DNA from: JBLRWS01 sp047921075 | Lineage (GTDB): Bacteria; Bacteroidota; Rhodothermia; Balneolales; Balneolaceae | Direction: 5' to 3' | Assembly: GCA_047921075.1 (NCBI GenBank) | Contig: JBLRWS010000057.1 | Span: 1 to 14,920 of the forward strand | Length of the DNA: 14,920 nt | Shown: positions 7,148 to 13,877 of the stretch, piece by piece | Position numbering within the stretch: the stretch's first letter is position 1 | Layout of the letters: the number at the start of each line of letters is the position of its first letter | The notes under the pieces: model-generated | Told to the model about the DNA's origin: nothing | Seen by the model: only the letters and a program-made list of their open reading frames with translations | The model's database searches: none | Program-made: the position numbers and the translations under genes

Positions 7148-7702
7148 TTATTTAGCTGCAGATTTACCAACTTTACGGCGTACTTGTTCATCCAGATAGC
7201 GGATGCCTTTTCCTTTATACGGTTCGGGCTTTCGCATGGACCGGATTTTGGCGGCCACCTGGCCAACCAGCTCCTTGTTCACACCGGAAATCACAATAAT
7301 GGCATTTTTCCGGGATTTGGTATCCACCTCAATATCCACACCATCGGGTGGTACGAAATAGATGGGATGAGAGTACCCCAAGTTCAACTCGAGCACATTG
7401 TTTTGATACATGGCACGGTAACCAACACCAATCACTTCCAACTTCTTGGTATAGCCTTCGGCTACACCCTGTACCATATTGTGAATCAATGAACGGTACA
7501 GTCCATGCAGTGATTTGTGCGATTTAGAATCGCTTGGGCGCTTTACAATAATTTCTTCATCCGTTTTTTCGATCGTGATTTCCGGATGGATTCGCAGTGT
7601 TCCCGTGCCCTTTTCGCCCTTCACCGTTACAACATTATCAGCTCCAATGTTGAACTCAATATTTTTGGCAAGTGGGACCGGTTGTTTACCTATTCTGGAC
7701 AT
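7148..7702 (-). CDS. rplF: 50S ribosomal protein L6 (uL6)
   Basis: This 184-residue protein shows the duplicated L6 fold. The N-terminal half begins MSRIGKQPVPLAKNIEFNI and includes LHGLYRSLIHNMVQGVAEGY; the C-terminal half carries KLEVIGVGYRA and the signature EPYKGKGIRYLDEQVRRKVGK at the end. L6 binds 23S rRNA helix 97 near the sarcin-ricin loop and is needed for late 50S assembly. Length and order are normal. The gap to rpsH is 18 bp and to rplR 18 bp, neither holding a recognisable regulatory site. Confidence 0.97.
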   Translation of the reverse strand: MSRIGKQPVPLAKNIEFNIGADNVVTVKGEKGTGTLRIHPEITIEKTDEEIIVKRPSDSKSHKSLHGLYRSLIHNMVQGVAEGYTKKLEVIGVGYRAMYQNNVLELNLGYSHPIYFVPPDGVDIEVDTKSRKNAIIVISGVNKELVGQVAAKIRSMRKPEPYKGKGIRYLDEQVRRKVGKSAAK

Positions 7703-7720
7703 AGTTTTAAAACTCTTTGA

Positions 7721-8116
7721 TTAGTAAACGGTGCAGAGAACTTCTCCGCCAACATTTAGTTGTCTGGCTTCTTTATCTGTCATCACACCTTTTGAGGTAG
7801 AGACGATTACAATACCGAGGCCATCATACGAATATGGAATGGTTCCGGTGCCTGTATATTTGCGCAGCCCTGGCTTTGAAACCCGTTTCACTTGTTTTAT
7901 TACCGGCTGGCCGTAGGCATCGTACTTCAGAAACAGGCGAAGCACACCCTGCTTTCCATCGGCAATATCGATGTACTTGTTGATGTAGCCTTTATCCACG
8001 AGTATTTTGGTCATAGCCCGTTTCAATTTTGAAGCGGGTATATCCACTCGTCGGTGCCCGGCCTGCTGGGCGTTTCGGATACGTGTTAAATAATCTGATA
8101 CTGGATCGCTTTGCAT
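7721..8116 (-). CDS. rpsH: 30S ribosomal protein S8 (uS8)
   Basis: The protein has 131 residues, standard for S8. It starts MQSDPVSDYLTRIRNAQQAG (DPxxDxLTRIRNA signature) and ends with TGTGTIPYSYDGLGIVIVSTSKGVMTDKEARQLNVGG and EVLCTVY, the typical C-terminal 16S rRNA-binding half. S8 is a primary binder of the central domain of 16S rRNA; in E. coli it also represses the spc operon by binding rplE mRNA, but I could not identify such a site here. Unlike most of its neighbours, its ATG has a strong Shine-Dalgarno-like TAGGAG seven bases upstream. Confidence 0.97.
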   Translation of the reverse strand: MQSDPVSDYLTRIRNAQQAGHRRVDIPASKLKRAMTKILVDKGYINKYIDIADGKQGVLRLFLKYDAYGQPVIKQVKRVSKPGLRKYTGTGTIPYSYDGLGIVIVSTSKGVMTDKEARQLNVGGEVLCTVY

Positions 8117-8123
8117 TTTCTTT

Positions 8124-8129
8124 CTCCTA
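8124..8129 (-). promoter_or_regulatory. Strong Shine-Dalgarno motif before rpsH
   Basis: On the minus strand the rpsH leader reads CGTAGGAGAAAGAAA-ATG, so TAGGAG lies with 7 nt between GGAG and the start codon, ideal spacing for pairing with the 3' end of 16S rRNA. Nearly all other leaders in this operon are A/T-rich and lack such a site, as is known for Bacteroidota, so this one stands out. Confidence 0.7.
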
Positions 8130-8131
8130 CG

Positions 8132-8401
8132 TTACCAACTGGCTTTTCGAACACCTGGAATTTTTCCATCGAGGGCGAGTTCACGAAACTTAATACGTGA
8201 AACGCCATACTTACCGATATATCCTCGTGAGCGGCCGGTTAAATTACACCGGTTACGTACACGGGTAGGGCTGGCATCTCGTGGCAGCTTTTGCAGTGCC
8301 TCGTAGTCGCCGGCTTCTTTCAATTCCCGCCGTTTTTCGGCGTACTTTTCGACCGTTCGCTTTCTTTTTTCGTTACGTGCTATCCAGGATTTCTTAGCCA
8401 T
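8132..8401 (-). CDS. rpsN: 30S ribosomal protein S14 (uS14), long zinc-free type
   Basis: The 89-residue length and the motifs SPTRVRNRCNLTGRSRGYIGKYGVSRIKFRELA and PGVRKASW identify S14. It is the long form: the internal stretch (REL to SPTR, about residues 26-46) is present, and there is only one cysteine, so the two CxxC pairs of the short zinc-binding S14 are missing. S14 is a late-assembling protein of the 30S head near S3 and S10. No second S14 copy is in this window; a zinc-responsive paralogue elsewhere is possible but not seen. It precedes rpsH by 15 bp. Confidence 0.97.
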   Translation of the reverse strand: MAKKSWIARNEKRKRTVEKYAEKRRELKEAGDYEALQKLPRDASPTRVRNRCNLTGRSRGYIGKYGVSRIKFRELALDGKIPGVRKASW

Positions 8402-8425
8402 GGGTTACTCTGTTTTTATTATCAA

Positions 8426-8971
8426 TCATTTCTTAAATGGCAATCCGAAATGCTTCAGCAGTGCAAACGCTTCGGCATCGGTTTCGGCGCTGGTCACAAA
8501 ACTGATATCCATGCCGTGAATTTTGTTCGTTTTATCTACATCAATTTCGGGAAAGATGGTGTGCTCCTTAATTCCCATTGTGTAGTTCCCACGCCCGTCA
8601 AAACTTTTGTTGGGTACGCCCTGAAAGTCTCTGGTTCGTGGAAGTGCAAGGTTAATCAGGCGGTCCAAAAACTCGAACATGATTTTTCCGCGCAGGGTTA
8701 CCTTGCATCCAATAGGTTGGCCTTCACGAAGTTTAAAGTTCGAAATAGACTTCTTCGCTTTGGTTTTTACCGGTTTCTGGCCGGTAATCAACCCGATATT
8801 GTCTGCTATTACATCGAGATTTTTAGGATCGTTAATGGCTTCGCCATACCCCACATTGATTGTAATCTTCTTCAATTTGGGCACGCCCATTACGTTCTCG
8901 TACTTAAACTCTTCTGTAAGTTTAGGTACAATCTCTTTTTTATATGCTGTATAAAGTCTTGCTTCAGCCAT
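8426..8971 (-). CDS. rplE: 50S ribosomal protein L5 (uL5)
   Basis: This 181-residue protein matches bacterial L5 in length. Landmarks are YENVMGVPKLKKITINVGYG near residue 25, the GQKPVKTKAKKSISNFKLREG segment, CKVTLRG, LINLALPRTRDFQGV and the C-terminal MDISFVTSAETDAEAFALLKHFGLPF. L5 binds 5S rRNA in the central protuberance, contacts the P-site tRNA elbow and forms bridge B1b with S13. It ends in TGA, 24 bp ahead of rpsN. I see no missing segment. Confidence 0.97.
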   Translation of the reverse strand: MAEARLYTAYKKEIVPKLTEEFKYENVMGVPKLKKITINVGYGEAINDPKNLDVIADNIGLITGQKPVKTKAKKSISNFKLREGQPIGCKVTLRGKIMFEFLDRLINLALPRTRDFQGVPNKSFDGRGNYTMGIKEHTIFPEIDVDKTNKIHGMDISFVTSAETDAEAFALLKHFGLPFKK

Positions 8972-8984
8972 GGTTGCTTAAAAA

Positions 8985-9338
8985 TTACTTGTCTAAAATT
9001 TCGCCACTGGTTTTTGCGTACCGAACCCATCGGCCGCCGCCCTCTTCTTCAACCCGCTTACGTCCAATACGAGAAGGCTCGTCGGTAGTAGGGTCAATGA
9101 CCATCACGTTGGATACATGAACGGGGGCTTCCCGCTTCACGCGCCCGCCCTGTGGATTATCCTGAGACGGTTTATCGTGGTGAGTACGCATATTGATACC
9201 TTCAACGAGAACTCGTTCACGTTGTGGGTAGGCAGCAATTACCCGGCCACGGGTGCCTTTGTCGTTTCCGGCGATGACCAGTACTTCATCACCCTTCTTT
9301 ATGTTGAGTTTATTTCTCTTATTAAACTTGCGAGGCAT
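8985..9338 (-). CDS. rplX: 50S ribosomal protein L24 (uL24)
   Basis: The protein has 117 residues. A KOW motif lies near the N-terminus (IKKGDEVLVIAGNDKGTRGRVIAAYPQRERVLVEGIN, split here as KKGDEVLVIAG and DKGTRGRV). The middle matches L24 with GGRVKREAPVHVSNVMVIDP. It is somewhat longer than E. coli L24 (104), with extra length in the C-terminal RVEEEGGGRWVRYAKTSGEI region. L24 is an assembly-initiator protein that nucleates folding of the 5' end of 23S rRNA and sits near the tunnel exit. It is packed between rplN (12 bp gap) and rplE (13 bp gap). Confidence 0.95.
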   Translation of the reverse strand: MPRKFNKRNKLNIKKGDEVLVIAGNDKGTRGRVIAAYPQRERVLVEGINMRTHHDKPSQDNPQGGRVKREAPVHVSNVMVIDPTTDEPSRIGRKRVEEEGGGRWVRYAKTSGEILDK

Positions 9339-9350
9339 AACAGTATGGAT

Positions 9351-9719
9351 TTACAGTACTTCTGGTGCCAGTGAAACGATGCGCATGAAATTTCTCTCGC
9401 GCAGCTCTCGGGCCACAGGGCCAAAGATTCGTGTTCCTACCGGTTCATTTTCCTTGTTAATAATAACGGCCGCATTTTCATCAAAACGGATGTAACTCCC
9501 GTCCCGGCGGCGAATTTCTTTCTTGGTACGCACGACGACTGCTTTTACCACATCCCCTTTCTTCACGTTACCACCGGGGATGGCGGCTTTCACGGAGCAG
9601 GAAATCAGATCCCCTATTCGGGCATATCGTCGTTTTGAATCACCCAGCACTTTAATGCACATCACTTTTCGTGCACCGCTGTTGTCCGCTACGTTTAGTG
9701 TAGATTGTGTTTGAATCAT
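9351..9719 (-). CDS. rplN: 50S ribosomal protein L14 (uL14)
   Basis: At 122 residues this is a full-length L14. It opens MIQTQSTLNVADNSGARKVMCIKVLG, and carries KKGDVVKAVVVRTKKEIRR, the GSYIRFDENAAVIIN strand pair and GTRIFGPVARELRERNFMRIVSLAPEVL, all classic L14 signatures. L14 forms inter-subunit bridges B5 and B8 and in many bacteria is the binding site of the silencing factor RsfS. The leader contains GTAGGGC about 7 nt before the ATG, a weak purine-rich stretch that I would not call a true Shine-Dalgarno site. It is the first gene of the spc block. Confidence 0.97.
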   Translation of the reverse strand: MIQTQSTLNVADNSGARKVMCIKVLGDSKRRYARIGDLISCSVKAAIPGGNVKKGDVVKAVVVRTKKEIRRRDGSYIRFDENAAVIINKENEPVGTRIFGPVARELRERNFMRIVSLAPEVL

Positions 9720-9742
9720 TCCTTTGCCCTACAAGTTGATCG

Positions 9743-10006
9743 TTATTTCGCTTTTTCTACAATTTCAACCAGTCGCCACGACTTTCTTTTGGAAAGTGGC
9801 CGGGTTGACATAATTAATACAGTATCACCAATGTTGGCCTCATTGTTTTCGTCGTGGGCCATATACTTCGTGGTTTTGGTGATAAATTTGCCATAGATCG
9901 GATGTTTGATCTGTCGTTCTACAGCTACGGTAATGCTTTTTTCCATCCGGTTGCTAACTACACGTCCGGTTCGGGTTCGTCGTTGTGCTCGTTCTGTCTG
10001 TGCCAT
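9743..10006 (-). CDS. rpsQ: 30S ribosomal protein S17 (uS17)
   Basis: The protein has 87 residues and the OB-fold pattern of S17: RRTRTGRVVSNRMEKSITVAVER in the first strands, the KHPIYGKFITKTTKYMAHDE central strands and the NIGDTVLIMSTRPLSKRKSWRLVEIVEKA C-terminal part. S17 is a primary 16S rRNA binder of the 30S body, needed early in assembly. It is the last gene of the classical S10 block. The spacer to rplN (23 bp) holds no promoter or terminator, so the S10 and spc blocks are continuous. Confidence 0.97.
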   Translation of the reverse strand: MAQTERAQRRTRTGRVVSNRMEKSITVAVERQIKHPIYGKFITKTTKYMAHDENNEANIGDTVLIMSTRPLSKRKSWRLVEIVEKAK

Positions 10007-10011
10007 AATTA

Positions 10012-10212
10012 TTACGCTTCAGCACCTTGTTTTTCATTAATAATGTTAATCAGCCGTGCAATTTCCCGGCGTGTATTTTTGATGCGGGCAGGATTTTCTA
10101 CCTGGCCTGCAACGGCTTTGTTGAAATGAAGGTTTTCCAACGCTTCTTTCTCGTCCTTCAGTCTTGCTTCTAATTCTGCAAGGGATAAATCACGTAATTC
10201 GTGTGCTTTCAT
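10012..10212 (-). CDS. rpmC: 50S ribosomal protein L29 (uL29)
   Basis: This small gene encodes 66 residues with the all-helical L29 pattern: MKAHELRDLSLAELEARLKD, then the ENLHFNKAVAGQVENPARI turn and RREIARLINIINEK helix. L29 sits beside L23 at the tunnel exit and contributes to the trigger factor and SRP docking surface. The length agrees with bacterial L29. Its TAA stop is only 5 bp before the rpsQ ATG, so the two are probably translated together. No unusual residues are visible. Confidence 0.96.
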   Translation of the reverse strand: MKAHELRDLSLAELEARLKDEKEALENLHFNKAVAGQVENPARIKNTRREIARLINIINEKQGAEA

Positions 10213-10224
10213 AGTGCCTGGAAA

Positions 10225-10647
10225 TTATGCTCCGTCGTAATCACGACGTTTTACAAATTTGGTTTTAATGGGCAGTTTATGAGAAGCTCTTCGCAGCGCT
10301 TCCTGTGCCTTTTCTTCGCTCACACCTGCAATTTCGAACAAAATACGGCCGGGCTTTACAACTGCGATAAAGTGATCCAGAGCACCTTTCCCTTTACCCA
10401 TTCGGGTTTCGGCTGGTTTACTGGTAATCGGGCGATCCGGAAAAATACGAATGAATGTTTTTCCTTCCCGCTGCAGTGTTCGCGCAATTGTTACACGGCA
10501 CGCTTCAATTTGCCGGGAAGTGATAAACTTCGGCTCCAGGGCTTTCAATCCAAAACTGCCAAAGGCCAATTGGTGGCCACGCTGAGCATTGCCTTTGAGT
10601 TTATCACGGTGTACCCGTCGTCGGGGTATTCGTTTTGGTTCTAACAT
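10225..10647 (-). CDS. rplP: 50S ribosomal protein L16 (uL16)
   Basis: The protein has 140 residues, slightly longer than the 136 of E. coli. It begins MLEPKRIPRRRVHRDK and contains GNAQRGHQLAFGSFGLKALEP, the EACRVTIARTLQREGK segment and the signature ETRMGKGKGALDHFIAVVKPG. The C-terminal EALRRASHKLPIKTKFV is also typical. L16 helps place the A-site tRNA acceptor end in the peptidyl transferase centre and is a late-assembling protein. It follows rpsC by 20 bp and precedes rpmC by 12 bp. The leader is A/T-rich with no evident Shine-Dalgarno motif. Confidence 0.97.
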   Translation of the reverse strand: MLEPKRIPRRRVHRDKLKGNAQRGHQLAFGSFGLKALEPKFITSRQIEACRVTIARTLQREGKTFIRIFPDRPITSKPAETRMGKGKGALDHFIAVVKPGRILFEIAGVSEEKAQEALRRASHKLPIKTKFVKRRDYDGA

Positions 10648-10667
10648 AAGTTCAGATACTTAGTATG

Positions 10668-11408
10668 TTAATTTCTGCTTCGTCGTTTTGAGCGCCCTGA
10701 CTTTCGGTCCCGTCCGGAACGTCGGTTGCGTTGTGGCTCATTTTCTTGTTGGGTTGCCTTAGCGCCCGGTGTTAAATCTACATCACCAATAATTTCGCCT
10801 TTAAAAATCCAGACCGATACGCCAATGGATCCGTAGATGGTGTTGGCAGTGGTGTTGGAGTAATCGATATCGGCACGCAGGGTGTGCAACGGCACACGCC
10901 CTTCTTTATACTGCTCGGTTCGGGCCATTTCGGCACCACCGAGACGCCCGCTGCATTTAATCTTGATGCCTTTGGCACCCATACGCATAGCTGATGCAAT
11001 CGCCGTTTTCATCGCTCTTCGAAAAGAGACCCGAGCCTGCAGCTGCTGTGCAATGTTTTGTGCAACGAGGCTGGCATCCAGTTCGGGACGCTTGATCTCG
11101 CTCACATTAATTTGAACTTCTTTATTGGTAATCTTCTTAAGCTCTTCCCGAAGCATTTCAATCTGCTCGCCGCCCTTACCGATAATAACACCGGGACGTG
11201 ACGTATTCAGCGTAAGAAGAATTCGTTTTGGAGTCCGTTCAATGATTACGTTGGAAAGTCCGCCGTTGCGAAGGCGTGTATCAAGGTAACTCCGAAGCTT
11301 GGCATCTTCCATGAGCATTGCAGGCTCATTTTCTTCAGAATACCAATTGGAATCCCATCCTTTAACAATTCCAAGTCTAAATCCTACAGGGTGCGTTTTT
11401 TGTCCCAA
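10668..11408 (-). CDS. rpsC: 30S ribosomal protein S3 (uS3), TTG start
   Basis: The protein has 246 residues. A KH type-2 domain with VIIGKGGEQIE (GKGG at 77-80) is followed by the C-terminal domain with FRRAMKTA (about 129-136), SGRLGGAEMAR and EGRVPLHTLRADIDY. The FRRAMK basic patch corresponds to the mRNA-entry helicase residues of E. coli S3. The start codon is TTG: the universally conserved GQKTHPVGFRLG follows it directly, and the only in-frame codons back to the rplV stop (ACC AGT AGA ACT) offer no other start. The last 30 or so residues form a low-complexity Arg/Lys/Ser tail, longer than in E. coli S3. S3 sits in the 30S head at the mRNA entry channel. Confidence 0.97.
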   Translation of the reverse strand: MGQKTHPVGFRLGIVKGWDSNWYSEENEPAMLMEDAKLRSYLDTRLRNGGLSNVIIERTPKRILLTLNTSRPGVIIGKGGEQIEMLREELKKITNKEVQINVSEIKRPELDASLVAQNIAQQLQARVSFRRAMKTAIASAMRMGAKGIKIKCSGRLGGAEMARTEQYKEGRVPLHTLRADIDYSNTTANTIYGSIGVSVWIFKGEIIGDVDLTPGAKATQQENEPQRNRRSGRDRKSGRSKRRSRN

Positions 11409-11420
11409 AGTTCTACTGGT

Positions 11421-11798
11421 TTATTCGATTACAGGTTCTTGCTGAAGCTTGGCCACTTTTACCGTGATGTGGCAGCTTCTCTTGTTGATACGATGGGCAC
11501 GTCCCATCGGTGCAGGCTGTATCCGTTTTAAGGTTACCCCCTCGTCTACAAAAATTTCTTTTACATAGAGTAAGTCGTTATCCAATCGCTCTTCTTCAAA
11601 TTTGTCACGGATATTAGCAGCCGCTGATTTTACAACTTTAGCTACATCAACAGAGGCGGCTTGCTTCAAATATTCGAGTTTTTTCAGCGCGCGATCTACC
11701 CGTTCGCCTCGTACAGCATTGGCAACAAGTCGCACTTTCCGTGGCGCCTTTCGAAGGTGTTTTTGAACAGCTCTCGCTTCAAACGTTTGTTCGTCCAT
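11421..11798 (-). CDS. rplV: 50S ribosomal protein L22 (uL22)
   Basis: This 125-residue protein matches L22 in length and motifs. An N-terminal helix region contains HLRKAPRKVRLVANAVRG, the helical core ends at SAAANIRDKF, and the extended beta-hairpin at about residues 82-108 holds VTLKRIQPAPMGRAHRINKR. In known structures that hairpin lines the exit tunnel, and changes in it give macrolide resistance. I see no deletion or insertion in the hairpin. The N-terminus (MDEQTFEARAV) carries a few extra residues before the conserved start of the fold, as is common in this phylum. It is followed 12 bp later by rpsC. Confidence 0.96.
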   Translation of the reverse strand: MDEQTFEARAVQKHLRKAPRKVRLVANAVRGERVDRALKKLEYLKQAASVDVAKVVKSAAANIRDKFEEERLDNDLLYVKEIFVDEGVTLKRIQPAPMGRAHRINKRSCHITVKVAKLQQEPVIE

Positions 11799-11814
11799 GG
11801 TCGGTCTCAGTTAA

Positions 11815-12084
11815 TTATTTCGCTTTTTTCATTGGGTGACCGCGGAAGGTCCGGGTTGGGGAAAACTCACCGAGTTTATGGCCAACCATGTTCTCGGTGA
11901 TATACACCGGTATAAACTGCTTTCCGTTGTGTACCGCAATTGTCAGGCCCACAAAGTCGGGTGTAATCATGGAGCTACGGCTCCAGGTTTTGATCACTTT
12001 TTTCTTACCGCTCTCTACAACTCCATCAACTTTACGCTGAAGCTTGTAGTGAACAAATGGCCCTTTTTTTAGTGAACGTGGCAT
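11815..12084 (-). CDS. rpsS: 30S ribosomal protein S19 (uS19)
   Basis: At 89 residues this is a standard S19. It opens with MPRSLKKGPFVHYKL and contains the family signature GHKLGEFSPTRTFRGH near the C-terminus, followed by a short basic tail. S19 lies in the head of the 30S subunit next to S13 and contacts the A-site finger of 23S rRNA in the B1a bridge. It is encoded between rplB (11 bp gap) and rplV (16 bp gap), the universal order in S10 operons. A second in-phase-looking TAA follows shortly after the stop in the spacer. Confidence 0.97.
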   Translation of the reverse strand: MPRSLKKGPFVHYKLQRKVDGVVESGKKKVIKTWSRSSMITPDFVGLTIAVHNGKQFIPVYITENMVGHKLGEFSPTRTFRGHPMKKAK

Positions 12085-12095
12085 ACCTTATCTAC

Positions 12096-12926
12096 CTATT
12101 TTTTCGTTTTTCGACGTCTAACAATAAACTTAGACGACAATTTCTTCTTATTGCGGGTTTTCAATCCTTTTGCGGCTTGTCCCCATGGAGAACGCGGATG
12201 CCCTCCGGAGGCTTTTCCTTCACCACCACCCATTGGGTGATCTACCGGGTTCATCGCCACACCACGTGTTTGAGGGCGTCGGCCCAACCATCGGCTGCGT
12301 CCGGCTTTACCCAGTGTGGTGTTAAAGTGATCGGGGTTGCTGGTGGCGCCAACCGTTGCGTAGCACTCTCCAAGTATCAATCGCACTTCGCCGGATGGCA
12401 ATTTGACCGTTACATATTTGTCCTGCTTGGCTACCATTTGGGCAACCGTACCTGCACTGCGGCAGAGCTGTGCGCCTTTACCGGGCTTAAGCTCTATGTT
12501 GTGAATCAATGTACCCGCAGGCATTTTGATCATCGGCATCGCATTACCGGTATCGGGAGATGCGTTTGGCCCGCTAAGGATGGTGTCCCCTACTTTTAAT
12601 TTGTTGGGGGCAATGATGTATCGTTTTTCACCATCGGCATAAGCAACCAAAGCAATCCGGGCCGTTCGATTCGGATCGTACTCGATCGTCTGAACTTTTG
12701 CCGGGATATCGTGCTTGTTTCGCTTAAAATCGATTGCCCGAAACTTACGCTTATGGCCTCCGCCACGATGGCGCGATGTTTTACGACCACGATTGTTTCG
12801 GCCTCCGGTTTTATGGATGCCCTTAAGCAATGATTTGAGCGGTTTACTTTCCGTCACATCATCAAATACAGGGGCAATTCTGTGCCGCTGGCCGGGTGTA
12901 ATTGGTTTTAATTTCTTTGTAGGCAT
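12096..12926 (-). CDS. rplB: 50S ribosomal protein L2 (uL2)
   Basis: The protein has 276 residues, the usual L2 size. It starts MPTKKLKPITPGQR, and the C-terminal part carries the universally conserved GVAMNPVDHPMGGGEG at about residues 222-237. His230 corresponds to the His229 (mature numbering) studied in E. coli L2 for its role near the peptidyl transferase centre. The second histidine of the common HPHGGGEG form is Met232, a substitution I associate with Bacteroidota-like L2. The tail GGHPRSPWGQ...KGLKTR is also of that type. L2 is a primary 23S rRNA binder needed for subunit joining. The gene sits 13 bp after rplW and ends in TAG. Confidence 0.97.
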   Translation of the reverse strand: MPTKKLKPITPGQRHRIAPVFDDVTESKPLKSLLKGIHKTGGRNNRGRKTSRHRGGGHKRKFRAIDFKRNKHDIPAKVQTIEYDPNRTARIALVAYADGEKRYIIAPNKLKVGDTILSGPNASPDTGNAMPMIKMPAGTLIHNIELKPGKGAQLCRSAGTVAQMVAKQDKYVTVKLPSGEVRLILGECYATVGATSNPDHFNTTLGKAGRSRWLGRRPQTRGVAMNPVDHPMGGGEGKASGGHPRSPWGQAAKGLKTRNKKKLSSKFIVRRRKTKK

Positions 12927-12939
12927 GATGGTGTCTTTT

Positions 12940-13230
12940 TTATACTTCGCTAAAGAAGTCGATTTCGCCTTTCGACAACGTTATAATTGCTTTTTTCCAC
13001 ACAGCTGAGCGCCCATCTATATAACCGCCTTTTGTAAAGCGGCCTTTTGGCTTGGATGGCACAATCATGGTGTTTACACGCTTCACTTTTACCTCGGGGT
13101 ATTTCTCCTCGATGGCTTTTTTGATTTCAGGCTTGGTGGCATTGCGGGCCACTTTAAATGCGTACTGCTGATGCTCTTCCTGAATGCGTGTTAATTTTTC
13201 GGTAATTAGTGGTTGAATCAGAACGCTCAT
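12940..13230 (-). CDS. rplW: 50S ribosomal protein L23 (uL23)
   Basis: The protein has 96 residues, a normal length for bacterial L23. Recognisable parts are the N-terminal LIQPLITEKLT, the KPEIKKAIEEKYPEVKVKRVNT helix-strand unit, the basic loop with PSKPKGRFTKGGY, and the C-terminal KKAIITLSKGEIDFF. L23 sits at the exit of the peptide tunnel and in other bacteria is the docking site for trigger factor and SRP. Its ATG overlaps the rplD stop in an ATGA arrangement, which favours reinitiation by terminating ribosomes. The acidic patch that binds trigger factor was not resolved from sequence alone. Confidence 0.96.
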   Translation of the reverse strand: MSVLIQPLITEKLTRIQEEHQQYAFKVARNATKPEIKKAIEEKYPEVKVKRVNTMIVPSKPKGRFTKGGYIDGRSAVWKKAIITLSKGEIDFFSEV

Positions 13231-13877
13231 GCTGCCACCTCTTCATTTTGTAGTCCAAAACTCTGTTCGATACGGTCAATTGCCGAATCCTGAATGATTA
13301 GAACGTCGGCCTTCATCACCTGATAAGTGGATGGCAGTGCCGCTTCCACAACTTCTACATTCCGAAGGTTGGATGCCGATTTGTAAACGTTTTTATCTAC
13401 ACTGTCAATCAGCAGCAACACTTTTTTGTCCGCCACATCAAGCGCGGTGAAAATAGCCAGAATGTCTTTTGTTTTTGGCACGTCAAAAGAAAATGCTTCC
13501 ACAACCTTAATGGCCTCATCAGAAGCTTTTAAGGAGAATGCCGACTTACGGGCCAACCGGCGCTGCTTTTTGCTGAGTCCATGCTTGTAGGCATGTGGAC
13601 GCGGGCCAAAAACAGTTCCACCGCCTTTCAACAGAGGGGAGCGAATAGAGCCGCGACGGGCCATACCGGTTCCTTTCTGCTTGTATGCTTTTTTACCGCC
13701 GCCGCGAACTTCGCCACGCTCTTTGGTTTTAGCTGTGCCCTGGCGTTTGTGAGCCAAAATTCGACGAACATCTTCGTAAAGAACCGTTTCGTTTGGTTCA
13801 ATACCGAAAATTTCATCATGCAGCTCTACGCTTTTGCCGCTTTCGGTTCCGTCGGTTTTATATACTGATACTTTCAT
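13227..13877 (-). CDS. rplD: 50S ribosomal protein L4 (uL4)
   Basis: This 216-residue protein has the L4 architecture: a globular domain and a long basic loop at about residues 44-100. The loop contains RGGGKKAYKQKGTG, ARRGSIRSP and GPRPHAYKHGLSKK, and in known ribosomes it lines the peptide exit tunnel with L22. In E. coli L4 also represses its own operon through the S10 leader and binds RNase E; the leader is absent here, so that control cannot be assumed. The start overlaps the rplC stop by one base and the TGA stop overlaps the rplW start by four bases (ATGA), so L3, L4 and L23 look translationally coupled. Confidence 0.96.
   Translation of the reverse strand: MKVSVYKTDGTESGKSVELHDEIFGIEPNETVLYEDVRRILAHKRQGTAKTKERGEVRGGGKKAYKQKGTGMARRGSIRSPLLKGGGTVFGPRPHAYKHGLSKKQRRLARKSAFSLKASDEAIKVVEAFSFDVPKTKDILAIFTALDVADKKVLLLIDSVDKNVYKSASNLRNVEVVEAALPSTYQVMKADVLIIQDSAIDRIEQSFGLQNEEVAA

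Noticed and set aside
8291..9088. Long plus-strand open frame of 265 codons opposite rplE, rpsN and rplX
   Set aside because: It lies wholly antisense to three certain ribosomal protein genes, has Cys/Phe-rich composition with no recognisable motif, and has no start context or partner genes. It is a shadow of the coding strand.
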